The translations under genes and the position numbers were made by a program. A stretch of DNA of 64,000 nucleotides. It comes from Trichobilharzia regenti (lineage: Eukaryota; Platyhelminthes; Trematoda; Strigeidida; Schistosomatidae). The notes under the pieces are model-generated. The model was not told where the DNA came from, did no database searches, and was given only the letters and a program-made list of their open reading frames with translations. This document shows positions 1 to 7,880 of the stretch, in pieces; position 1 is the stretch's first letter, and the number at the start of each line of letters is the position of its first letter. The stretch spans positions 17,157,517 through 17,221,516 of the forward strand of contig OX235263.1 in NCBI GenBank assembly GCA_944472135.2. The letters run 5' to 3'.

Positions 1-404
1 GGGACATCCAGTTTGGCCAATGTAGTGTTTTTCGCAGCTGTTGCAGTTCATTTTCTAGATGATGTTGGTTTTACCTTCTACACATCGAGTTAGACAAAAT
101 TTATCAACCGATAAGAAAGAAACCTGGCACACAATGAGTCAAAGTTCAAGTCAAGCAAACAATCAGTTCCAAAAGAAGTAACCTAGAAGATGTGAAAACA
201 CACAGAAACAACAAATCACGTCCAATGTCACCCACTGGGAGAGATGATTAATAAATTCGTGGAGAAATCCAAAAGCTCACTTCAACGAATTGAAGTATGG
301 GCTGAAGATGTCGTCTAGTAGGGCGATGAAAGCTTCGCAAATTAACTATCCAGCTCAGGGAACACAATCACATCAAAATCATCCACCTGAGCTACAAATA
401 TTCT

Positions 405-546
405 CTATCAGATCCAGGATGTACTTTTCGACCTATTTGAGACTACTCATCATCTGGATTTACCTACATTCCCTCTAGTGAATAATGCTTTCCCCGGTGA
501 GATTCGAACTCCTAGGCCGTTATCCACTAGACTACGTGGACATGAG
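405..546 (-). repeat. Smalpha-like SINE with hammerhead relic, inverted left half
   Basis: Read on the minus strand it has a tRNA-like head (A-box-like stretch near 520-540, B-box-like GTTCGAATC near 490-500) followed by a hammerhead-like block at 414-457: CCAG stem, ATGATGA in place of CTGATGA, a CAAATAG loop, GAAAA, then ATC before the closing CTGG. Schistosome Smalpha SINEs are known to pair a tRNA-like promoter with a hammerhead ribozyme. The C-to-A change at the start of the core argues against activity. It faces the + copy that follows at once. Confidence 0.6.
414..457 (-). ncRNA. hammerhead ribozyme relic (Smalpha type)
   Basis: On the minus strand: CCAG, ATGATGA, a short stem with CAAATAG loop, GAAA, a weak stem III, then ATC just before CTGG, which pairs with the first CCAG. 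All parts are in hammerhead order, but the first core base is A rather than C and stem III pairs badly, so it is probably inactive. Confidence 0.5.
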
Positions 547-625
547 AAGCACTTCCTGTGGCAAGAATAGAATGCACATCCCGGATTCCACTGCTAGTCA
601 TCATCACCATCCACCAAACTAGTCA
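547..625 (+). repeat. Smalpha-like SINE, 3' part, right half of inverted pair
   Basis: Ends with the block GGATTCCACTGCTAG that also ends the copies at 37861-38155. The hammerhead core is not recognisable here. The junction with the inverted left half (about 540-560) resembles the junction near 38010-38035. Confidence 0.5.
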
Positions 626-789
626 ACAGGAGAAAATAAAACGAAAATCGAGGTGTGTTTTTAAAAAGTAACATGAATTCAATTTTGTTCTCATCAGTCT
701 GCACTTACGCATGCCTTATGGGGAGGGCAGAGAATGGGGGGGGTAACACTTGATTGTATTGAGAAGTTTTATTAACCTTGCTGGATTCA

Positions 790-1140
790 CCTCACAACAT
801 GGATACGAAAAACCTCGCGTGGCATTTGCAAACTTACATCATCTGTGCCACTGATGTCTCATCTCTCTCTCTCTCTCTCCTATCAAAACTCAGAAATGCT
901 CTTTTTCCTTTTTTATGAGTGATTATTAGATGGTTGGAGGTAATCGGCCACAGGAGCCTTGGACCTAGGTTTCGTGCTAGTTGGCACTCACCAGTCAGCA
1001 AGGCGTATCTGCAACCTTGAAGGAACTCATGTCCCTTCTGAGAATCGAACCCGCATCACCCAGTGTTGCAGCCAGAGAGGTTACCACTGAGCTATTTGGG
1101 CTTGCGATTGACCTCCTGTAGGACTGTAGTGAATATTTTT
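790..1140 (-). repeat. tRNA-derived SINE, family T2
   Basis: Minus-strand copy. Reading from 1140 downwards: a leader with CTACAGGAGGTCAATCGC, a tRNA-like head with AGCTCAGTGGTAA (A-box-like) and GGGTTCGATTC (B-box), then a body with GACTGGTGAGTGCC and CGAAACCTAGGTCC, and a tail with a GAGAGA run near 855-880. Related copies are at 1225-1585, 24345-24520 and 51611-51935. Confidence 0.75.
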
Positions 1141-1224
1141 GATCTGACACTAGTAACTAGTGTGGTGTGTCTAGTCCTCTCTATGGTTCAGACTGAATTC
1201 TATCAGTCTAGTTACTAGTGTCAA

Positions 1225-1585
1225 ATCAAATTATCCACTACAGTTCTACAGGAGGTCAATCGCAAGCTCAAATAGCTCAGTGGTAACTCCTCTGGCTGCA
1301 ACACTGGGTGACGCGGGTTCGATTCTCAGAAGGGACATGAGTTCCTTTAAGGCTGCAGATACGCCTTGCTGACTGGTGAGTGCCAACTAGCACGAAACCT
1401 AGGTCAAGCAAGGCTTCCTGTGGCCGACTACCTCTAACCATCTGATATCATCAAATCAATGTGCACCATGATGGCGAGCTACCTAGAATGGTGACCACAT
1501 TACAACCTGACTGAGAGAATTCAGTCTGCACCAAAGAGAGGACTAGACACATCACACTAGTTGCTAGTGTCAAATCAAAAAAATT
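1225..1585 (+). repeat. tRNA-derived SINE, family T2, inverted partner
   Basis: Same family as the minus copy just upstream: leader, AGCTCAGTGGTAA, GGGTTCGATTC and GTGAGTGCCAACTAGC are all present. It ends with a GAATTCAGTCTGCA / CTAGTGTCAAATC motif and an A-run. The segment 1141-1224 between the two copies holds an inverted version of the same tail motif, so the locus is a large imperfect palindrome. Confidence 0.75.
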
Positions 1586-2289
1586 TTATGAGTGTTAGAT
1601 GTGGTTGATGAAGTGGAATGTAGGAAAGAATGATCTATTTTCGCCCGTGGATATCTGCCTTGAATTTCTTATGTTATGTGGTTATAAATATGGTCAATAA
1701 TTACAAGACTACGTCGGGAAAGGGGGGAGTTGGGCATGTGATATGCATACCCACCTATCCATATCGGCTGACGTAATATTCTGGTTGAGAAAGTAGTTAG
1801 CATCAGTTAGAATAGACACTTTAACTGTGACTTCTTTTAGCTATGTGAAGAGGTCTAATTTGCTTGTCTCTGGAGGTTTTGGAATGCCATAAAGGTAGGC
1901 AATGACTGGAGATAATTGCTGAAATGATTGAAAGTCGTTGTGTTCTCAATAGCCCAGATTTATTCACTACTCTTCGTTTCCCTCCAGATTCGAAAAAGGT
2001 AATGAGTGAAATATAAGGGGTGTGTTGACTAATGCGCTTATTTGGGAAGATGCATCAACCTCAACCGACTGATTGATAGATAGATAGACTGTGAAATCTC
2101 AACAGTGAATCGTTTCGACACTTTCCGACCTACATCATCATCTGATGAAGATGTGATATTCAACTATCGATGCAACAATGTGTGTACTGCTCATTAGGGT
2201 TCGCTGTGTCCTCCTTTATGCCTAACTGTGATATATGGTCATTGAAAGTGGAAAATATGAAAAGGAGAGCTTTCTCTCTGATCTTATGT
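1586..2289. other. intergenic stretch, nothing recognised
   Basis: AT-rich non-coding sequence with a short GATAGATAGATA run near 2075-2090. No convincing exon, RNA gene or transposon coding segment was seen. Confidence 0.5.
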
Positions 2290-2725
2290 GTCTGCTTTTT
2301 ATATCCCATGTTAGGTAATTTAATGTGATGAGTCATGTTGAGGTTAAGCGTAGAGTGTTAGGTAAGGAGGCATAGTTGATCAATGAGATTGCACAGTTGA
2401 GTCGACTGAGATCACTAGGAAATGTGTTGAGCATACCGCCGAGCCACTGCTCACCTCGACTGGAAATGTTGGCTGACATAGGATCGAGTTGCAAAAGATG
2501 AAGAAATGGTCATCAGTTCGTGAAATCTTTGACAGTCAGTTTAAGCCAACCATGAAGGAGAGGCCTAGACTTCCTGGTTGGGATCCTCAGTACGCTCAGA
2601 ACCAATAGCTAGCTGGAGACTATTGGCGATATGGCTTGAAATTGTTATTGATGGCGCAAATACTTTCGCCCTTTATGATCAGCCATATACATTGAACGTT
2701 ATCGCTTTTACTGTGTTGGTATTCA
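2290..2725 (+). mobile_element. RTE-A non-LTR retrotransposon, worn 3' fragment
   Basis: Matches the 3' end of the RTE-A copies at 27895-30170 and 59913-63662: remnants of the C-terminal LRWLGHVLRMPSHR region near 2400-2450, LADIGS near 2475, and the non-coding tail with TTTAAGCCA and TTCCTGGTTGGGATCC near 2540-2590. The reading frame is broken. No complete 5' part is present. Confidence 0.65.
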
Positions 2726-2764
2726 GTAGTCAGTCAAACAGATAAGCATGAATAAACTGACAGC

Positions 2765-3180
2765 TGTTTCATCTTTGAGTTATTCCATCACTTCGCATAC
2801 GTCTGTGGTGAGAGCTGTCTGCAAGCCGAGATTGGTAGACAGCAATTTACGTCAATGTTTACATTCCAAACCGGGGTCAGGAGAGAAAACAAGAACCAAG
2901 CCTAACCTTGAGGATCTCAACAACCAATTACAGCGGACTTTGCGTGGGCAGATACGATTCGCAGATATATCACCGAGCTGTCTAAGAAACGGCAACAAAG
3001 AGATGACAGAACAACCTTCATCAGGAAAACGACCACTCAAAAGACGTTGCTTCTCTGCTAAGAATAAAGAGTAATAATGTAGATAAAAATCTATAAATAT
3101 CTGTTGATTTCCTGAATAGACGATCTGTTGCCTGCCCCTCGTCTTCTGTTGTCTACTGCACAAAGTATCAGTATCAGGTA
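2765..3180 (+). repeat. dispersed repeat family D, copy 1
   Basis: A roughly 400-bp unit with no recognised coding content. It shares GAGAGCTGTCTGC, CAATTTACGTCA, CAACCAATTACAG, TTCTCTGCTA and TAAATATCTGTTGATT with copies at 12130-12530 (-), 34905-35900 (+, interrupted) and 49060-49430 (-). The overlapping ORFs on both strands are not conserved among the copies. It lies just before an OSBP exon, presumably in the intron. Confidence 0.7.
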
Positions 3181-3254
3181 TTGAAACGAGCTTCTTAAAT
3201 ATTTAGTCACTAGTGTTATCATCACACCACTTTTCATAATTTTTCCACTTTTAG

Positions 3255-3447
3255 ATGTATCATTTCTCACAATTCGCTATTGAATTAAATGAAATGGAAG
3301 AGGGTGTTGCACCGACAGATTCAAGATTTAGACCTGATCAACGTCTTATGGAAGAAGGATTATGGGATCAAGCAAATGATGAGAAACGTCGTTTAGAAGT
3401 TAAACAACGGAATAAACGACACGCTTGGGAAAAAGCAGTTCGAGAAG
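3255..3447 (+). CDS. OSBP: oxysterol-binding protein (OSBP/ORP family), penultimate coding exon
   Basis: Encodes the C-terminal part of the OSBP-related lipid-binding domain: FAIELNEMEEGVAPTDSR, then RPDQRLMEEGLW and a basic coiled stretch (residues 40-64 of the exon). EGVAPTDSR..RPDQR is a hallmark of this family, cytosolic proteins that move sterols and phosphoinositides between membranes at contact sites. The exon opens after an acceptor AG at 3253-3254 and closes before GT at 3448. The last base G joins GT at 7738 to make a glycine codon, so the frame continues cleanly into the next exon. The first ATG of this segment is internal, since the body of the protein must lie upstream of the window. 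No frame damage is seen. The family is clear; assignment to the OSBP subgroup rather than another ORP rests on the C-terminal tail. Confidence 0.9.
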
Positions 3448-3803
3448 GTCGGTGTTATCTTTTATTTTGCTTCTATTATTGTCTTGATTGTGATAAGAAG
3501 AAGTATTTACTTATGTCAGGTGTTTTAGAGGGAAATTGTGTCGTTAGAACTTACCTACCTGAAAAGGCTTCCTCAAGCATACATACGTACACCGGGTTAT
3601 GTGGCATACATTATTGTGTAAGGACTGACTGTACTACCCAATGTCTGAGACACCTGACTGGAATTCGAACCTAGGACTCATGGATCTAAGGAAATTCGAC
3701 TTCTTGAGTTAACATTCCATATCTGCTTAATTAATAAATAGCACATTCAACAGTATCCCCCCTCCACTAAGTTCGTCGGTTTAAGTTTCCTCCGCTTGTG
3801 CGT

Positions 3804-4090
3804 CGGTGGCACAGCGGTTAGGACGCTCGCCGACCATGCACATGGTCCGGGGTTCGAGCCCACGCCGACGCACACCTTGATATCTATGGTCGGCCTGCGA
3901 ATTTTGGGCTACCGATATCCATGCTGAAAATTCCATACTTGTACCAAAAATACAGTGTGGAATCAAGCTGTAATCAAAAATAAAAAAATAAAAATAAAAA
4001 TGAGGCTAGGAAAATTAAACACTGCTACAGAAACTTCAAGCCACTAGCTTGAGGCCCTATGTTCCACAGGGGAACGTAAAGGAAAAAAAT
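3804..4090 (+). repeat. tRNA-derived SINE, family T1 (tail b followed by tail a)
   Basis: A 74-nt tRNA-like head (3804-3872) has the A-box-like TGGCACAGCGGTTAGGACG and the B-box GGTTCGAGCCC. Tail b follows (GATATCTATGGTCGGCC, then GGAATCAAGCTGTAATCAAAAAT, A-rich to about 4003). After it comes the distal part of tail a (ATTAAACACTGCTACAGAAAC, CTTGAGGCCCTATGTTCCAC), which elsewhere directly follows the head. The copy is therefore composite. Confidence 0.75.
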
Positions 4091-4139
4091 GATAGAATAT
4101 GATACCTAGACTTTGATAACGAATATAAGTATAAAAACT

Positions 4140-4255
4140 GGGCACTGACTGTGGTAGAGTATAACTCCATTATAGATAGGATTTTATTTTGATAAATTAC
4201 ACAGTTATGTTATACAGTAATATTAACTGATGCGACCATGTTTCGAGCACAAATT
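4140..4255 (+). repeat. PLE terminal repeat, left, inverted to 5265-5590
   Basis: GTATAACTCCATTATAGATAGG, ATTTTGATAAATTACACAG, CAGTAATATTAACTGATGCGACC and TTTCGAGCAC reappear in reverse complement at 5265-5319 and 5554-5590. The pair brackets the PLE coding relic at 4367-5020. A bodiless version of the same two ends is at 57240-57435. Confidence 0.65.
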
Positions 4256-4366
4256 ATTACTGCTTATAATCGTATCAAGTCACTCACTCACACAACTTAG
4301 TTAAGTTGTCTAACAAACCGAACAATAGCACTAAGTAAGTAGCACATAAAAGACCTAAACGGTTAA

Positions 4367-5020
4367 ATGAAACAGACAGAAGAGGCGTCAGTGTTGAATA
4401 TCTATCCTATAAAATTCATTAGGAATATCAAAACAGGTCAAAAGCAGAATAAAAATAATGGTGAAACTAATAATGATAACATAAATAAGAGCGAATATAA
4501 GGCATCTACAGTTTTACCTTATAAGAAGGGGACATCTGAGGCTCTACATAGGATTTTTAATAAAGCAGGAATTAGGGTGGCATTCAAACCTACAAACTCA
4601 CTCAGAGACAGGCTCTGTGAGCTGAAAGACCCAGTGGACCCAATTAAACAAAATAATATAATTTACAAAATACCCTGCAATGACTGTGAATTAAGTCAAC
4701 TACATAGGTCAAACTAGTAGGTCGGGGATAGTCAGATTGTCGGAACATAAGAATTTGTCTAAGGTAGGAATGGTTGACCCCAAGAAGATAAGTAATAAGT
4801 AATTGCACTGCATGCATTAACACACAACCACACAATACGGTGGGTGGGAGAGAGTTAAAATTCTAAGAAGTAATATAGATAGGTGGAGAGAGAGGTTGAT
4901 TACTGAATCCTTGTTCATCGAGTCTACAGCCAACAAATGCAACAGAAATGACTCAATGCAAATATCACAGGTACGGAAGATATTATCACCACCAGTCAGT
5001 CAAATCAGAGAAGGATAATA
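4367..5020 (+). pseudogene. Penelope-like element, C-terminal and GIY-YIG endonuclease relic
   Basis: Frame 1 (4367-4717) reads through VLPYKKGTSEALHRIFNKAG and LRDRLCELKDPV to IPCNDCELSQLHRSN. A shift near 4695 then restores YIGQTSR and LSEHKNLSK in another frame. Y-x-I-x-C-x-x-C ... YIG-x-T-x-R ... EH is the GIY-YIG nuclease pattern of PLEs, which cut target DNA for reverse transcription. No RT domain remains upstream, and further stops follow near 4797. This is a 5'-truncated dead copy inside the OSBP intron. Confidence 0.75.
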
Positions 5021-5264
5021 AATAATCTTAAAATTCTACTTCAATTCAAGTACATTCTAACAAGTTACTTATATGGACTATAAAAGCATTCGTCTTATTT
5101 CCCATCTGATTGTATTTGATTAATAACACTCATATTATTATTTCTGAATGTACATTATCTCATATTGATTTTTATTCAACTGTCTAATCATCAAATTCCA
5201 TAAATTTCATATAAATGAATGAAAAAGTTATGTTAGTGAGTGACTTGTTATGATTGTGAGTGGG

Positions 5265-5319
5265 AATAGTTGTGCTCGAAACGTGGTCGCATCAGTTAAT
5301 ATTACTGTATAACACTGTG
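5265..5319 (-). repeat. PLE terminal repeat, right, first part
   Basis: GTGCTCGAAACGTGGTCGC, ATCAGTTAATATTACTGTATAAC: reverse complement of the left terminal repeat at 4140-4255. It is cut off by a SINE inserted at 5320 and resumes at 5554. Confidence 0.65.
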
Positions 5320-5553
5320 TGCATCGGTTGCACAGCGGTTAGGACGCTCGCCGACCATGCACATGGTCCGGGGTTCGATCCCCGGCCGACGAACTCCTTT
5401 ACCTCGCTAAGCCAGAAATAATGCTGGTAAATAGGAATGGTTGGGCATGAGGCTAGCAACCCCATCCTGTAAAAATTAAACACTGCTACAGAAACTTCAA
5501 GCCACCAGCTTGAGGCCCTATGTTCCACTGCGAACGTGAAGGAAAACAAAAAT
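5320..5553 (+). repeat. tRNA-derived SINE, family T1 (tail a), inserted in a PLE end
   Basis: Head TGCATCGGTTGCACAGCGG, B-box GGTTCGATCCC, then tail a: CTCCTTTACCTCGCTAAGCC, GGCATGAGGCTAGCAACC, ATTAAACACTGCTACAG, CTTGAGGCCCTATGTTCC, GTGAAGG. AACACTGTG at 5311-5319 and AACCCTGTG at 5554-5562 flank it as a 9-bp target duplication with one mismatch. Outside these, the PLE terminal repeat is continuous. Confidence 0.85.
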
Positions 5554-5590
5554 AACCCTGTGATTTATCAAAATAAAATTTGGTAACGAA

Positions 5591-6221
5591 TGTTTTGCTA
5601 ATAAAATTCACAGTATACCGAAAGCTAAAACCACCTGAATGATTCTTAAACGTCATCATCTGTAAGTATCAGCTGGCAATTACCAATCGAACCAACCTTC
5701 TATATGTGATTAACTGTCTTGAATACAGTACAACTGCCATACGAATTAAAGTGAAATGTAATGACTGGTAGGTAATTGAAGATGATATCGAAACCTGTGA
5801 TCTCCATGCTACTACCGGCTGTTTCCTGACCAGCACCCGCCCCTATCGCCGTTACCAGTGTTGAACTTCAAGAATCAGCTGCTATTTGTTAATTTATCAC
5901 TTCATTAAAATCACTTGTACGTCCCAAGATTATCACATCATATCTGACCAGTTGGATATCAGATCTTAAGAAATTAGATAGACTGGAGTAAGTTTTTAGT
6001 CGTTAGTGAGATTGTCTAGGGTAGCTGTGGTAAGACAGACTTATATATATAGACCTAATAAATGACAAATAAAAGGGAAATAAAATCCCAGGTCTCACAG
6101 GAGGTTTCAAAGCACCATCTTCAGCTTGCATCACCCACCATCAATCAGTCCAATAATATCTCAGAACGGTCTCACTAGTGGAGAAAGTCGCAGTCAGCGG
6201 GATCCACCAAGTTGGCTGGCA
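5591..6221. other. OSBP intron stretch, nothing recognised
   Basis: Non-coding intron sequence. A short TATATATA run lies near 6044-6052. No coding segment, RNA gene or repeat shared with the rest of the window was identified. Confidence 0.4.
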
Positions 6222-6500
6222 TTATAGCTGGCGGTGATCAGTCTGTATCTCAAACTGGCAGAAGTTAGAATCGATGGACCCGGTCATTGGATTCCACTGT
6301 CCCATTGGTTGAATGAATAGTATAAAAGTTTGCTGTGTAACCTGAAAGGAGTACAAGGAACTGGGTTCGATCCCCTCTGGTGTGCAGTCATGAGTGTGTA
6401 TACGTCTGAGGAGAGTCCCAAACAAAAATGAAACAGTTGTCCAGTACTCTCTACGGTTTATATTGATTGTCTAACTTACGTCAATTCGTGATTAAAATTG
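6222..6500 (+). repeat. SINE family H with hammerhead-like 3' part
   Basis: tRNA-like region with the B-box GGGTTCGATCCC (6363-6375), preceded by GGCAGAAGTTAGAATC and TTGGTTGAATG. A hammerhead-like block follows at 6396-6447. Family members share CCAGTACTC and a tail of the type TTTC.ATGGTTCTCTAAC. Other copies: 11760-11960, 13395-13690, 44684-45015, 50765-51130, 52540-52830. Confidence 0.65.
6396..6447 (+). ncRNA. hammerhead ribozyme relic in SINE H
   Basis: CTGAGGA at 6406-6412 fits the CUGANGA core, GAAA at 6430-6433 is intact, a two-pair stem III AC/GT encloses AGTT, and GTC ends at 6441 as cleavage triplet. Stems I and II no longer pair well, so activity is doubtful. Confidence 0.45.
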
Positions 6501-6659
6501 AGGTCTCACAAGATGTGTTTGAGTTTCGTCCAAAAATAGTAAACAGTTAGTTAACTTGTTTACTAAGAGCATTACTTATATATTGATGAAGTTAAGCGAC
6601 TTTGGGGTATAATCTGCCTGTCCATAGGGCGGAAAATCGGAAATCGACCTCAGTTTAGT

Positions 6660-7011
6660 CATATACATATTACATATTGTGGCGAAGTTCAACAATAGCA
6701 TCCCAGGAGCGCGAACGCTCAAATGACCTTGAACACATGCTAGTTGTTGGTTGGCTAACGGCACATGTAATTACCAAAGCTGAAATATCAACTAAGGAGC
6801 AAATTTCTCCCAGATTACACTTTTTAAGTACTGTTCGGATTAATGTGTTAATAGGTCGTTAGGGTTAGGATTAGGGTTCAGGTAAGTATTGGGGTAAGGG
6901 TTATAATCAGAGTCATAATTAGGGTTAGGAAAAGGGTTGTAATTATGGTTAAGATTGGTATTAAGTTTAGGATTAAAGTCAGGATTAAGGCTAGGGTTAC
7001 AAAATTTTTTG
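6660..7011 (+). repeat. repeat unit with interstitial telomere-like array, copy 1, left part
   Basis: Begins with GGCGAAGTTCAACAATAG and TTAAGTACTGTTCGG. From 6858 to 7000 it becomes a degenerate array of TTAGGG-like units (GTTAGGGTTAGGATTAGGGTT and drifted variants). The same unit with its own array is at 58230-58945. TTAGGG is the usual animal telomere repeat, so this is an interstitial relic. Confidence 0.75.
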
Positions 7012-7253
7012 TTTTATTCCTTCACATTCCCAGTGGAACATAGGGTTAGGCTAGAGGTGTGAAGTTTCGCTAGCAGTGGTGTTTACTTTTACAGGATGGG
7101 GTTGCTATTCCCTCACGCTCAACCTTCCCTCTTTATCAGTCTTATTACTAGCTTAGCGAGGTAAAGGAGTGAGTCGTTGGCAGGGGATAGAACGCTGGAC
7201 CACCTGAGTGGTCGACGACCACATTGTACCCTTGTGTCACCAACGCACAAGGT
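7012..7253 (-). repeat. tRNA-derived SINE, family T1 (tail a), inserted in the telomere-like unit
   Basis: On the minus strand it has a head with the complement of GTGTCACCAACGCAC, then CTCCTTTACCTCGCTAAGC, TGAGCGTGAGGGAATAGC, AAACACCACTGC and CCTATGTTCCACTGGGAATGTG. GGTTAC occurs on both sides (about 6995-7000 and 7251-7256) as a short target duplication. It separates the two halves of the telomere-like repeat unit. Confidence 0.75.
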
Positions 7254-7590
7254 TACGACTAGAGATGTAATTTATTTTAATTTGTTTTATTACCCACATT
7301 TTCCTAGTAAGTAATCGTTGATCGTCTTACTGGAAATTGAGGACTTTCGGGGAAGACTGCACGAGAGGATAAGAAAGGTAAACAATTCAAAAAAAAGAAC
7401 AGCACATCTTCAGTCACCTTGGTGAATACACGTCTACAGACACTAACTAGTCTAACTTAGCAACTGTTACTCCTCATAATATAACTGGGATGTATTTTTA
7501 AGTCATCATGTGAGAGAAGGACATCCTGTTTAATGAGTTTTCATGCATTTTCTTGTAAATATACGTCATCTTTCGAATCCCTTGGTATAT
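7254..7590 (+). repeat. repeat unit with telomere-like array, copy 1, right part
   Basis: Matches 58615-58945: ATTTATTTTAATTTGTTTT, GGAAGACTGC, CAGTCA/CATC..GGTGAATAC, CTAACTTAGCAACTG and GCATTTTCTTGT are shared in order. No coding content was seen. Confidence 0.65.
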
Positions 7591-7737
7591 GCTATTGTTA
7601 GCCTTTGCCCATATTGTTATTGTTGATGTCTACTTTTCTTCAAGGAATAATCTGTTTTCGTATCATGGTTTTAATATCAGCTTTATTCCCTTATGATTTT
7701 TTGTTCCTTTTTTGTTTATCACTCTTATCCAATTAAG

Positions 7738-7880
7738 GTCTAACCAATGAACCACTATTCACACCGATTTGGTTTGCTCCAAAATACGATTCCAATGGTA
7801 ATTTATATCATGTCTACCTGGACAATTATTGGCAAGCTAAAGAAAAACAAGATTGGTCGAAATGTCCTGATATTTATTAA
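7738..7880 (+). CDS. OSBP: oxysterol-binding protein, last coding exon
   Basis: Follows the acceptor AATTAAG at 7731-7737 and continues the frame of the exon ending at 3447. It reads LTNEPLFTPIWFAPKYD, then YHVYLDNYWQAKEKQDWSKC and PDIY before TAA at 7878-7880. The end WF..KYD....G...VY...YW.AKEKQDW..CP.I is the conserved C-terminus of animal OSBP proteins, so the gene ends normally. AATAAATAAATAAAA at 7883-7897 supplies possible poly(A) signals, but a longer 3' UTR through the microsatellite-rich DNA downstream cannot be excluded. The 4.29 kb intron before it carries SINE, PLE and telomere-like repeats on both strands. Confidence 0.9.

Noticed and set aside
2852..3163. A 103-codon minus-strand ORF opposite repeat D
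   Set aside because: It is not kept in the other three D copies, and the opposite strand is open as well.
3804..3872. Functional tRNA gene
   Set aside because: The 69-nt head has A- and B-boxes but is followed by the same body in at least seven copies, so it is a SINE promoter and not a tRNA gene.
3781..3966. Minus-strand 61-codon ORF and similar ORFs at 5292-5549 and 44508-44738
   Set aside because: They are translations of SINE T1 copies, repeated wherever that SINE occurs.
5230..5320. Possible hammerhead with CGAAAC and GTC in the PLE end at 5270
   Set aside because: No CTGANGA-like core lies upstream in the right place; only the 3' half fits.
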